A DNA stretch of 64,000 nucleotides, taken from contig QYRS01000002.1 in NCBI GenBank assembly GCA_006503535.1, forward strand, positions 3,472,001-3,536,000, read 5' to 3'. This document shows, in pieces, positions 12,401-22,747 of the stretch (its first letter is position 1; each line of letters starts with the position of its first letter). This DNA comes from Arthrinium phaeospermum. Its lineage: Eukaryota > Ascomycota > Sordariomycetes > Amphisphaeriales > Apiosporaceae. The translations under genes and the position numbers were made by a program. The notes beneath the pieces were generated by a model that worked only from the letters and a program-made list of their open reading frames with translations, was not told where the DNA came from and did not search any database.

Positions 12401-14252
12401 CGAATCCGCAGACGCGTTGGCAGAATGTGGAAGAAATCTTCCTGGCGGTCTCCTTCTCGTCACTGGTCAATGCCGTGACATAGCGAATCTCTTTGCCATG
12501 GGTGTTACGCCTGACAATGCCGTCAACGACAGGCGACTTTCTTGTCTCGGCATGGCAGAAGCTGGGGCCAACGGTGTAGGCCTTTACATCCTCCGCATTT
12601 TCCACATGCATGAATTGTTCGTAAACGTAGCTGCCATCCGGTTCGGTAATTGCACGGGGGACGGTGAGATCCTCCACGTAGTCCGAGCTTTTGTTGCCAA
12701 TCTTCCGGAAGAGCTTTCGCGCACCACCGCCATTTGACTTGGGGAAGTAAATGATGATGTTGTGATCCTCTCCACTTGTGGGTTTTTCAACAAATGGTTT
12801 CTTGAGTAAAGTGCCATCAACACTCAAGATATCGCCATCGTCGAGAAGCTCAACCTTGTGCGGAGCAATGGCTTTTGCCGGGTCGGTAGGTTCAAGAGCA
12901 ATGCCAGTCACATCTTTGATATACTTTGCGAATTCGGGCGTCAAAATGCTCGGACCTCCGTCCCGGCTGACCTCGACTCTTTTCGGAGTTGGGACCCCGA
13001 CATGGTCGAGCAACTTCAGGCAAAGGCGTCTATCCCACAAGAGCTTTTGCATCGGCACATCATTTACGCAGAACGGCTTTCGTAGCTTCACGTAAGCAAT
13101 AGCCTTATCAAGGGGAAAGCCGTCCGAATAGAAAGATATCAGGTAGTTGCAAACGGGCCAGTTCGCGACATCTGTTCGACGTTAGTAACCGTTTCTTTTT
13201 GCGCGCATCCCGGATTTGTCTGGCGTGTTACCTTCGTCCAGAATGGTCTTGTCTCCAAAAACCACCACGTCGAACTCTCTGTTGCCAACCAATCTGTTCA
13301 GAATGTTTCTGCTGGGCTTGCTTCTTGCCTTGGAATCCAATGCGCATACACCAATGATTCCAAGGGGTGCTGGTTTGGACTCCTCCTTCTCTTTACCGTG
13401 AGGGACTCGGTCACTCGAGGGGCTGTGGCTGCTGTTCACCGTGCTCCCGCTGAAGCGTCGCTGGACCTTACTTCTAGATCTGGGTCGCTGTACCTGCGGC
13501 TGGGGTTGTGGCTGTGGCCGTGAATTGGGGTCTTGTTTAGGTGGCTGGTTTCTCTGAAGCAGGTCCAAACCGCTGCCACTGTGCCCATCTCGAGGAGCCA
13601 ACTGATGGCCACTTCCTTGCGCTGTCTGGGGGTTGGAGGAAGTTGTGACTGTGACGTTCGATAGCCCAGCCTCCGACTGGCCTGGAGATAGCCCCAGGCC
13701 GCCTTTGTTAGAAGCCATGAAGACGGAACCCGAGCGAGTGTTGCCGCCGCTATCAGACCCTGCAGCCGAAGCAGACGAACTTGGGATGCCACGGGCGGAG
13801 GCCAACGAGTATAGCGACGAGATCGACGATCGCTTCCCTTCGTTCTCTGAAAAAGAGGTTCGGGAAATTTGAGCGGGCTCGGGAAGAGGTTGTTGTGTAG
13901 CAGGGTCGGGCGAGGCACTGGAATGGATCTTGGGGGTGTGATCTCGGTCGTCAATGGCAGACTCGTCGAGGCGGGGCGAGTCACCCATCCAGGGTTCGGA
14001 CAGACTCGAGTGGCGGCGGAGCGGAAAGGGCGAACGAGGGCTTTTGAGTGGCTTCGGGGGCGGTGGCATCGATAAACTGGCAGGTACCACTGCTACGTCG
14101 GTAGTTCCCACAGGTTCGGCGTGACGGCCCTTGAAACTGCTTATGCTGCTGGACAGTGACGAGGAAGGAACGTGGGAGTGCGACAGAGAGCGAGAGCCCG
14201 AACCCCGGCGGCGAGCGCTAGATTCCCCATGACTAGAGTTTTTGGGCTCCAT
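9409..14252 (-). CDS. VIP1: Inositol hexakisphosphate/diphosphoinositol-pentakisphosphate kinase (VIP1/Asp1 family)
   Basis: Bifunctional enzyme making and removing inositol pyrophosphates (1-InsP7/InsP8), in cytosol and nucleus. Four exons on the minus strand join in frame: 14252-13232, 13171-10119, 10063-9621 and 9502-9409, giving about 1536 aa. The first intron has a TACTAAC branch site. The N-terminal ~295 residues are Ser/Pro-rich and probably disordered. The pre-ATP-grasp and ATP-grasp kinase follow to about residue 635, with the conserved stretch [16 protein letters not shown] ~150-residue Pro/Ser/Thr spacer precedes the histidine-phosphatase domain, whose signature RHADRTPK lies near residue 805; ESHIYTLLN near the C-terminus carries the second catalytic His. 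The last exon must be read in the frame [16 protein letters not shown] and ends at TAG 9409-9411. The longer open frame down to 9224 is not used. The start is the first in-frame ATG; an extra upstream exon is possible. It is divergent from UTP21. Confidence 0.93.
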
Positions 14253-15745
14253 TTTGAGCGAGTCTAGATTCCAGGGACCCAAATCTTTCAGTGTGCCAGC
14301 TTCCAATGCAGCAAGAAAACCGTAACCGGACCCGTATCACGCTGTCATCTGGATCGAGGGATGGGGCAAGTCCACTAGAAAATGACAACCTTCTCCAAAG
14401 TTGCCCGTTCCTGAAAAGACAAAAAAAGGAAGCTAAAACAAGCAATGGTGGGGATTTACTCAAGGTGTATCAAACATGAGCAGACAAGTACACCAGATGC
14501 CCGTCAGTCGGTAACTGAGTCAGTGACCCTGTGTGTTTATTCGGTGTGCCTGTGATGCCCGGCGCTCTGGAAAGCTTGTGTAGGATTGTCAATTGTTGTC
14601 GATCTGGGCCAGTGCTGCGTGCTACACTATTGCAGCCTTAAAGCCCGCGAGTGGGAAGACGGAACCACTCTGTGTGCGGTATCAATTGGCCCTTGGTCGT
14701 GGCCTGGATCTTGATAAATCAAGAAGGAAAGAGCTGGCTTTCGTCAGATAGAGGCGGTAGAACAAATAGGATATCTATCACATGCGCGACTGGGCGTATA
14801 ACTGAAACGCACCAGGACGACAGAGCAAGAAGTACTTCAGCTCGGACCAAGGGCCAGGTCTGCGGGTCGAGCCTGTTATAGAATTGCGAGTAATCAAGTA
14901 CGTGTTATGTGGTTTCTATAATCATATCTAGATATGTTTTATACGGTACGGGATTGGATCGTAGATTGGGATGGGATAAGAAAGGGTAAAATTTTGCTGG
15001 GATGGTCAAGCAATGACGTTGGACCACAGCCAACTGATGGGTCGTGGGCTGCAGGAGACAGAAGCTTAAGCGAATAGAAGGAAGCGATGCAGCACCGGGG
15101 CGGTGTGTTACTCCAGGGATGCAATACGCGGTGGCCTATCTAACATGTACCTACCTACTTATATGTATAATGCTGTGCCTTACCGGTGCCCTGTCGGCGG
15201 TGTCAGCAGGGGCTCTGGCATGAACTGTCGCGTGCTCATCTATCTTGTTTTTGATTGGAATGTTTGAGGCGGGCGGGATGGTTCACCAGCATTCGCTTTT
15301 CGTGTTCCTTCTGATGCTCAAACATACACTACTTTTAGAAAACTATTTAACCTACTTACTTGGCATACCGGATTCTATATGCAAATATTCTGGGATTATG
15401 TATATCAGGTACACGAGATATGTACTGGTAAGTATGGATGTCATTTATCGACTATCTTCCATCTCGCAATAGCAATTGATGGCGGGGGAGGGGTAGGTCA
15501 TCATCAGTCTGTGCACCTCAAGCTGCCCGTCTCTCATTTTTAGTGGGGTTACCTTCGAGTACTTCAGGCCTTGTACCCAGCTACCGATAAGATAACCTTA
15601 GATAGGCTATCAGAAAAAAAGTTGCTTTGGAGCAGAGGTCCAGTTAGAGTAACGCCAGTAGAAAGCGTCCCCGAGTCTCGTTGGCGCTCTGGCTCATTCA
15701 GAATCCCGCGAATCTCGGGCAATCATTCTTTTATAATCGCTGGAA
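14253..15745. other. Divergent VIP1/UTP21 intergenic region
   Basis: About 1.5 kb separates the VIP1 start (minus strand) from the UTP21 start (plus strand). It must hold both promoters and 5' leaders. I see only short chance ORFs and no RNA gene. A GATAGGTA-like word and AT-rich patches at 14885-14950 and 15340-15425 are visible, but I cannot assign a specific regulator. Confidence 0.6.
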
Positions 15746-18700
15746 ATGCCTCATTCCGAGCAAGATGGCCCCTTGGCCAAGCGTCAAAAAACGGTGTCAA
15801 AGCCGTCCTCCAAGCCGTCTGCGCAACGCCAGCGAATCTTCGCCCCTTACAGAGTACGCCGAGCAATGCAACGGAGGGACGTCCGACAGCAATGGTGAAG
15901 CTAACGTTGTTTATTAGACGATAGGGCTTGTTTCTTCGACCGAGGTGCCTTTCACCACCGTTCCGCTTGGAAAGACGACCTTCCAGCTGACCACCTCGGT
16001 GGGCCGATCGTTACAAACCTATGATCTGAAGCGAGGTCTGAACCTCGTCTTTATAACCCGACCCCAGACGCCGCACCAGATTACCGCGACCTGCTCATGG
16101 AGACGCCAGGTATTCGCTGCCTGGGGCGACCGCAGCAATGGCGAATCGCAGGGAATATGGATCTACCAGCGGGGAAAGAAGGTCGGCCAGCTCGAGCTGC
16201 CGGCTGACCTTGACCAGCCCATCAAGCAACTTATCGTCTTCGGCTCATGGATCATAGCATGCTGTTCCAACAGAATAGAAGTCTTCAAAAACGAAACGCT
16301 CGAGCACTACACCACACTGAATGCGCTGGGAGGAGGCAAGAAGGGGGATAACGAGATCACCCAAATCTGCACCATGCCAACCTACCTGAACAAGATTTTT
16401 GCCGGTCGCCGAGATGGATGGGTCGAGATCTGGAACGTCTCTACCGGAAACCTGATTTACACGATCCTCCCGCCCTCGCCCAAGTGCGGCGCCGTCACCT
16501 GCCTTCAGCCATCGCCTGCCCTATCGTTAATGGCCATATCTTATGCGAACGGCGTTCTGGTCATCCAAAATGTGCTTACCGATAAGCCTGCCCTGCAAAT
16601 ACTTGCTGGTGACGAGGGCGCTCCGGTCACCTCTATTTCGTTCCGAACCGATGGTCAAGGAGCAGGCCCGGATGGCCGCAAGGACGGTGTCATGGCCACA
16701 GCGACCGATACGAGCGGAGATGTTACTTTCTGGGATCTCAACGGAGGCGGCAGAGTCATGGGTATCCTCAGGAGCGCACACAACCCCCCATCTGGGGACG
16801 GGCCTCTAGTCCGCGGGGGTGTTAACAAAGTCGAGTTCCTTGCTGGCCAACCGGTCATCGTAACCAGCGGCCATGATAACTCCCTAAAAACGTGGATCTT
16901 CGACGAAACTCCTTTCTCTCCCATACCGCGGATTCTCCATTCCAGGAGTGGCCACGCCGGACCCGTCACTTCTCTTCAGTTCCTTCCTTCAGACTTTGAT
17001 GGTGCTGAAGCTGGCAATAAGTGGCTGCTCAGTGCTGGCCAGGACCGCAGCTTGTGGGGATGGAGTCTGCGTCGCGACGGACAGAGCACCGAGCTGAGCC
17101 AAGGCAATATCCGCAAAAAGGCCAAGAAATATGGCATTCTGGCCAACGAAGTGTTGCGCCGCGGCCCGACGACATCGCTTGACGACCTCAAGGCACCCGA
17201 AATCACCTGCATAGCTTGCTCCCTGAACCGCGACGGTGGTATGGGTGCTATCCCCGGCAAGCAGGCCCTGTGGCAGAAGACGCAAAAGCAAAAGAAGCTT
17301 GTGGGGGCCGAGATCAGCGGTATGACTGGCTGGGAGAGTGTTGTCACGGCCCATAAAGACGACTCTTTTGCGCGCACCTGGTTCTGGGGCCGAAAGAGGG
17401 CTGGCCGATGGGCTTTCCAAACCACGGACAAGACGAACGTGTCCACTGTCGCCATGAGTCCCTGCGGTACGTTTGCCGTGGTTGGGTCTACCGGTGGCGG
17501 AATCGACATGTTCAACCTGCAGTCAGGTCTTCATCGCCAACGCTTCCCGTCGGCGCTGACGCCGGCCCAGGCAAGGCAGGCAAAGCTGCAGCAACTCAAA
17601 CAAGCCAGCGACGTGATGCAACTTGAGGCGCGCTCGTCCACGAACTTCGACCCCGGCATGGGACGGCATACCAAGGCGGTCACAGGCATTGCGGTGGATT
17701 CCATGAACAAGTTCATAATAAGCTGCTCGCTCGATGGCAAGGTCAAGTTCTGGGAGTTCTTGACAGGACGGCTCGTGGGAGAGATTAACTGGTCTCCGAT
17801 GGTGGCCATCACAGGGTGCCGTTATCATGCGGCCAACGACCTTATCGCCTTCTCGTGTGACGATCTCTCGATTCGCGTTGTTGATATCGAAACCAAACAA
17901 ACCATTCGAGAGTTCTGGGGCTGTGAGGGTAAGATCAACGACTTCACATTTTCCAACGACGGGCGATGGGTCGTGGCCGCATCGCAGGACGGCCTGATTC
18001 GCGTATGGGATCTCCCTACGAGCCATCTTATCGATGCCATCCGCCTGGAGAAGCCGTGCACGGCCTTGGCCTTCTCGGCCACGGGAGAATACCTCGCCGC
18101 TTCTTGCGAAAACCAGTTGGGCGTCAACATCTGGACGAACAAGACCCTGTTCACCCATGTACCCACGCGACAGATTTCCGAAAAGGAGATCGCGCAGGTC
18201 GACGGCCCCACAACCTCTGGCGAGGGAGGTCAAGGGCTTGTGGAAGCCGCCTTTGAAGAGGTCAACGGGGCCGAGGAGGGCGACGCCGTGGCCGCTCCCA
18301 CACTGGATCAGCTCAGTGCAGATATGATGACGCTGAGTGTGGTGCCGCGCAGCCGCTGGCAGACTTTGTTGCATCTGGACCTCATCAAGCAGAGAAACAA
18401 GCCAAAGGAAGCGCCCAAGCTGCCAGAGAAGGCGCCCTTCTTCCTGCCTTCAACGACCGGGCCTAACGCGGAGAAGTCTGAAAAGGCGCTCGTAGACGCT
18501 ACGGAGGGAGACGCGAATCAGTCGCGGATCATGAAGTTCGATAGGAACCGACAGGAGGAGGCCTTCACCAGTAAACTGCGTGCGGGCGCTGCGTCCGGGA
18601 ACTGTAAGCACCCCTTTTCCATTCGCTGTTTTGTTACGGTATTTGCTAACATGCGTTGTAGACGACGCCTTCATCGACTACCTGAAGGTCCTGTCTCCCT

Positions 18701-19002
18701 CGAGCGCCGATCTCGAGCTCCGTTCGTTGTCCCCCAGCGACGACGACTCGGAGCTGAACGAGCTGCTTCACTTTATTCGCGCGCTCACCAACCGACTGAA
18801 GGCCAGGCGCGATTACGAGCTGACCCAGGCGTGGATGACGGTGTTCCTGAAGCTGCATTTCGACATGGTCATGGAGAACGAGAACCTGATGGCCGAGCTG
18901 CGGGAGTGGAAGAGGCACCAGGCGCAGGAGTGCGATAGGATAGATAATTTGGTGGGCTACTGTGGTGGTGTGGTTGGGTTCCTGAGGAGCCCGCGCACGT
19001 AG
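15746..19002 (+). CDS. UTP21: U3 snoRNP / SSU processome WD-repeat protein Utp21 (WDR36 family)
   Basis: Structural subunit of the U3-containing small-subunit processome (UTP-B subcomplex), needed in the nucleolus for 18S rRNA maturation. Three exons join in frame: 15746-15853, 15918-18603 and 18662-19002, giving about 1044 aa. Both introns carry a GCTAAC-type branch site. The first exon reads into the conserved start RIFAPYRTIGLVS; starting downstream of the first intron would lose it. Two tandem WD40 propellers fill roughly residues 40-720, with repeated [S/V]-x-D-x-x-[I/V]-[R/K]-[V/F]-W patterns such as DGLIRVWDLP and DGKVKFWEF. The C-terminal Utp21 domain follows from about 790 (LDLIKQRNKPKEAPKLPEKA ... 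YELTQAWMTVFLKLH). Length and domain order are typical of the family. Confidence 0.94.
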
Positions 19003-20063
19003 GCGCTGCGGCTTGAGTGATAGCTTGTAGTGAATGGCGGGCGTAGGGTGGTTCAGCCAAATTCAAAACTATTATATTCGTGTTGTATGTCCATACTGTG
19101 GCTGTTGCTGTGCTTTATGGTGACGTGTTCTTGTTAGTTGATCAATCATAGGCCCTGGCGACACTTTCCTTGGGGATTCTGTCTAGGACTACTTGAATTC
19201 GGGATTCGCTGTCGTGACTCTGCCCATACTACGTCCTATGGACCAGCGTAGTTGATGAGGCATTATTGTTAATGAACTAGCTCTATATTTCTAGCATATT
19301 GTTCAATCTCTGACCATCTAAATCATGGTAGCAGCACACTAAGGAGTTTCCAACTCAGTTTACCATAACTCAGGATATCGAAGCTCTAGTCACTAGAACT
19401 CAGCTCACCAGAACTCAGCTCTCCCTAACTCAGGTTTCCCATCGCAACTCGAGTTTCCTCAGCTCAAGTCTACATTGGATCTCATGTCTCCTTCACATTT
19501 CCCTAGCTCAGGTCTCCCTTTACAGTTCAGGTCTCCATCATATCTCAGGTCTCCATCACATCTTAGGTCTCCTCAGCTTAGGTCTCCTTAGCTTAGGTTT
19601 CCTAGCTTAACTACCCCCAGCTCAGGTCTCCCCAGCACGTAGAGCCTACACAACCAGCAGTGTAACATTTTAGTGATTGACTTAAGTATCTTATTGCTGC
19701 CAAGTGATGCAAGAATTGCCGGTTGTATTCGTAATATGGGATACCGCATTTCAGAGTACCAAAGTTCCGAGCAATAGGAAGATAGAGCACGTATCCTCCT
19801 GCCAAGATATGACAACAGATTTTCACTTTGCAAGAGAATGAGCGGTATCACGACTATGGACGTCGTCCAAAACGCTGTTTGACAGAAGAATCAGGTGTAT
19901 TATCTTATCTGTCGAACGGGAATATCTTCCATCTCGCATTTGCGTGACAGCCATGGAAACCCGCAAAACCATGGCCAGATGCGGAAAGCTACTCGTACAT
20001 ATCTACTTGTCTACCATAACACAATTCGCTAGCAAATGTCATAAACGCCTCCTCCTGTGCAAC
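19003..20063. other. Intergenic region with degenerate minisatellite
   Basis: No gene seen. It lies between the 3' ends of UTP21 (+) and the TAG-interrupted gene (-). Its notable content is the degenerate minisatellite at 19351-19634, annotated separately. Confidence 0.6.
19351..19634. repeat. Degenerate minisatellite, unit close to AGCTCAGGTCTCC
   Basis: Roughly 15 copies of a 13-19 nt unit resembling AGCTCAGGTCTCC follow one another with variable spacers. Differences between copies are largely C-to-T on the written strand (CTCAGG vs CTTAGG, GTCTCC vs GTTTCC). Copies are closest to each other at 19500-19634 and decay leftwards. No open frame uses the array. It lies just 3' of UTP21 and 3' of the interrupted gene on the other strand. 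Confidence 0.75.
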
Positions 20064-22523
20064 CTAATGATTTTTCTGCTTTCCCTTTTGGTTAGACGGA
20101 CCAGCCTCAGGAGAATCGTCACCACCATGAGCGCGCTTTCTGCTCTGCTGCTTCTTCACAGCCTCGGTATCATCAGTGCGGTCAGCACGCTCACTCCAAG
20201 GTCTGCCTGTACCAGGTTCGCCAAGCTCCTAGCTTGTCTCCCATACATTCTGACCTTTCTTTCCCCTTTTCTGGTCCCACCGTTTCTTGGCGATCTTCGT
20301 AATCGATCGGAGCAGCCATAAATTCGGGTCCAACGCAGTAACTCTCGGAGCAGCTCGATCCAAATCAGCGAGCCATCCAGCAGTGTACGGATGGTTGGTG
20401 TACTCTGGGCGCTTGAGGAACGAGACAAAAGCAGTAAGGTCTTCGGTGGAGTCAGGCATATCCTCGATACTTGCAGTTCGGAAGACACCTCCCGCCGGGA
20501 ATCGCTCGTTCAGGAACTGCTCTAGCAGCCACAGGGCATCCATTTTGTTGGGCGGGATGTTTTGCTTCGGATTCTCATGCTTGCTGTTTGCCTTGATTCT
20601 GTCGAGGCCCTTTGGCTCAGGCCATTCCACAACGTTCTCCTCGATAGTTGCAAGTTCGCTCACGTCGAGACCCAGACAGGTGACAACCTGTCTCCAAAGC
20701 TCCAGAAGCTCCTCTCCATTCTCACAAGCCAGGAAGGTGTTCCTGGGGATTGTCGCCGGCGATTCAACACCTCTTTGACTAGGACGCAAGGTTTTGCCGA
20801 CCCCGTCCACGATGTCGATGCCGTGCTTGGTGAAATTAATGGCCCGGATGTCTGTAGCGCTCTTGGTCATTGCGCAAGCGGCATTCAACCTGATGCTTCG
20901 ATCCAAGCCATCGAAATTTCGATAGCGGATAATAAACTTGCCACGCACATCCGAGATACCAATATTGGTACCGTTGAGTTCCGTTACCGAGTACTACTTG
21001 GTAGGGAATCTGGCGGAACCCCAGTATCGCTTGCCCTCGTCGACAACCCAGAGCCCACAATGCAATTTGAGTTTCTCGCCGGTGCTTGGATCTTTGATGA
21101 AGTCTTCGTCAGAATCTGAGACCCACGAAGGTCTCAAGTAGGATATGACCTGTCGGACATATTCGTTCTCCTCCTTCATGTGGGAGGATACGGCCAGGAA
21201 GTAAGACTGGCCTTGCTGTAGGGACTTGAGATGCTGCATCCACTCTGCCTTCAGGACTTGGTCGTGGGGTACTGCGAGATGCATCTCTGGGATGTTTGCA
21301 TTCCAAAGTCTGTGCAAGTCTTCACTGCGCTCCAAGCTGTTCGGTTGACCCTGGGCAAGTCCAATCTTGGCGAGCAGATCTTCTCCCTCGAATCCAAGCA
21401 GTGAACGCTTCGAGACTCTGTTGAGCTTGGCTCGGCGGACTGTGAAGTAGTTTTGGAGATCATGCTTTGCGTCGCGAAAAGCATCGGAGAACGTCTGTCC
21501 TTCAGAAGTCGTATGCAGTGTTGCGTTCACTTGCTCCAGTACCTTCTCACAGATATCGAATCGGTTAAGCTTCTCGCCCGAATTCAGAAGCTCCTCGTTG
21601 ACGTCCATCGCCGCACTTGCAACTAAGAAAGTCAATTGCATGGTCATGTCGAAAACTCTGCGAAGCTCGACTGGCTGCTCTCCATACTTATCGAATCCCG
21701 GATGCAAGTGCGGGATGTTGATGAAAGCCGTGTCAGGATCGGGGCCATCACATCGTTCGTTGACCCAGCTGGTACTGGAATAGTACTGAATAGTGAGTTC
21801 TCCGACGTGCTCGACGAAGCTTGAGCGAGGAAGACCAAACTCGTGGAGGAAGTTGGCTCGTGTGATGCTGCTCACGGGCTTCGAGTAGGCATTCACGATC
21901 AACGGTCTGACGATAGCAAGGTACTGCCGCAAGAAGTCCACCGCGATATCCAGTCGCACATGCTTCAGCCAAGGCCAGAGGTCGAAAAATGGGAACAGAT
22001 TATCGGTATCGAAGTCGCCAGTCCATTCTTCCTCCTCGTCAAGATCGAGACGTTCCATCTCGTTGCGTGCTAGATGACGGAGCAAGCCCTTGGTAAGCAT
22101 GGCTGCTCGACTTTTGCCATCCATGAAGCCTCGCTGATTGACGTAGTCCTCGATGGTAATATCCTTGCCGATAAACACCATAAGGCTTCCCAGCTTATAC
22201 TGAGTTCTCACTTTAGCTTGTTCCACTTGAGCTCGCTTCAGTGCATCTGTCCAGGGACGAATGTCGGTTCCGGTATCGTTGGGTGTTGCATTCGCCAAGG
22301 CTTGCATCTCGTCAAACAGCGTCTCCAGTGCAGTGGCTTGCAAGACGGAAGAGGGACGAGCTGTTTGGAGAGCACGGTGGTAGTAGTTGGTGCCCAGATC
22401 CTCAAAGATGGATGTGTCCTCAGCTGATGGGATGTATGACGCGTAGAAGGACGCGGAGGCAGAATTGCCCCCCGGGGCCTGGTCCTGCCCAGGCAGGCCA
22501 GAAAAGCTGGCCGAAGCCGACAT
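20064..22523 (-). pseudogene. Unknown fungal protein gene interrupted by two in-frame TAG codons
   Basis: I do not recognise the family. From ATG 22523 the frame runs 509 codons to TAG (20994-20996). The same frame continues with protein-like sequence for 254 codons to a second TAG (20229-20231), and then 54 more codons to TAG at 20064-20066. Reading through gives about 819 positions. Sequence on both sides of each TAG is hydrophilic and coding-like. The last segment ends in a Lys/Arg-rich tail (KKQQSRKRAHGGDD) resembling a nuclear localisation signal. Each stop is one C-to-T change from CAG (Gln). No GT-AG intron that I can see removes either TAG and keeps the frame. An acidic patch DLDEEEEW lies near residue 180; no signal peptide or membrane segment is seen. 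It may be a pseudogene, a RIP-mutated copy, or a gene that really ends at the first TAG. The 5' leader is packed with simple repeats. Confidence 0.6.
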
Positions 22524-22640
22524 GGAGAGAGAGAGTGTGTGTGTGTGTGCGTGTGAGAGAGGGGGGGGGGGGGGGAGAGAGGTAGAGAGGAGAGAGAGGG
22601 AGGGAGAGAATGCGTGGGATTGAAAGAGGGAGGGAGAGAT
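22524..22640. repeat. Compound microsatellite (GA/GT/poly-G) in 5' leader
   Basis: Immediately upstream of the interrupted gene's ATG the + strand shows GA repeats, about ten GT units, a run of 14 G at 22561-22574, then further GA/GGGA runs. On the coding strand this is a pyrimidine-rich leader. Such compound runs are length-unstable and difficult to sequence. Confidence 0.8.
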
Positions 22641-22684
22641 TTTGTTGTGGGCGACGCAAAATAAAAACCCACAATCAACGCGGT

Positions 22685-22747
22685 GTGCCTTCCTCCTCTC
22701 TCGTGCCTTCCTCCTCTCTCGTACCTTCCTCCTCATCGTGCCTTCCC
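22685..22747. repeat. 18-bp tandem repeat, about 3.5 copies
   Basis: The unit GTGCCTTCCTCCTCTCTC occurs perfectly at 22685-22702 and 22703-22720. A third copy with one substitution and one deletion occupies 22721-22737, and a partial fourth follows. It lies about 160 bp upstream of the ATG of the interrupted gene. A local expansion by slippage is the simple explanation. Confidence 0.8.
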
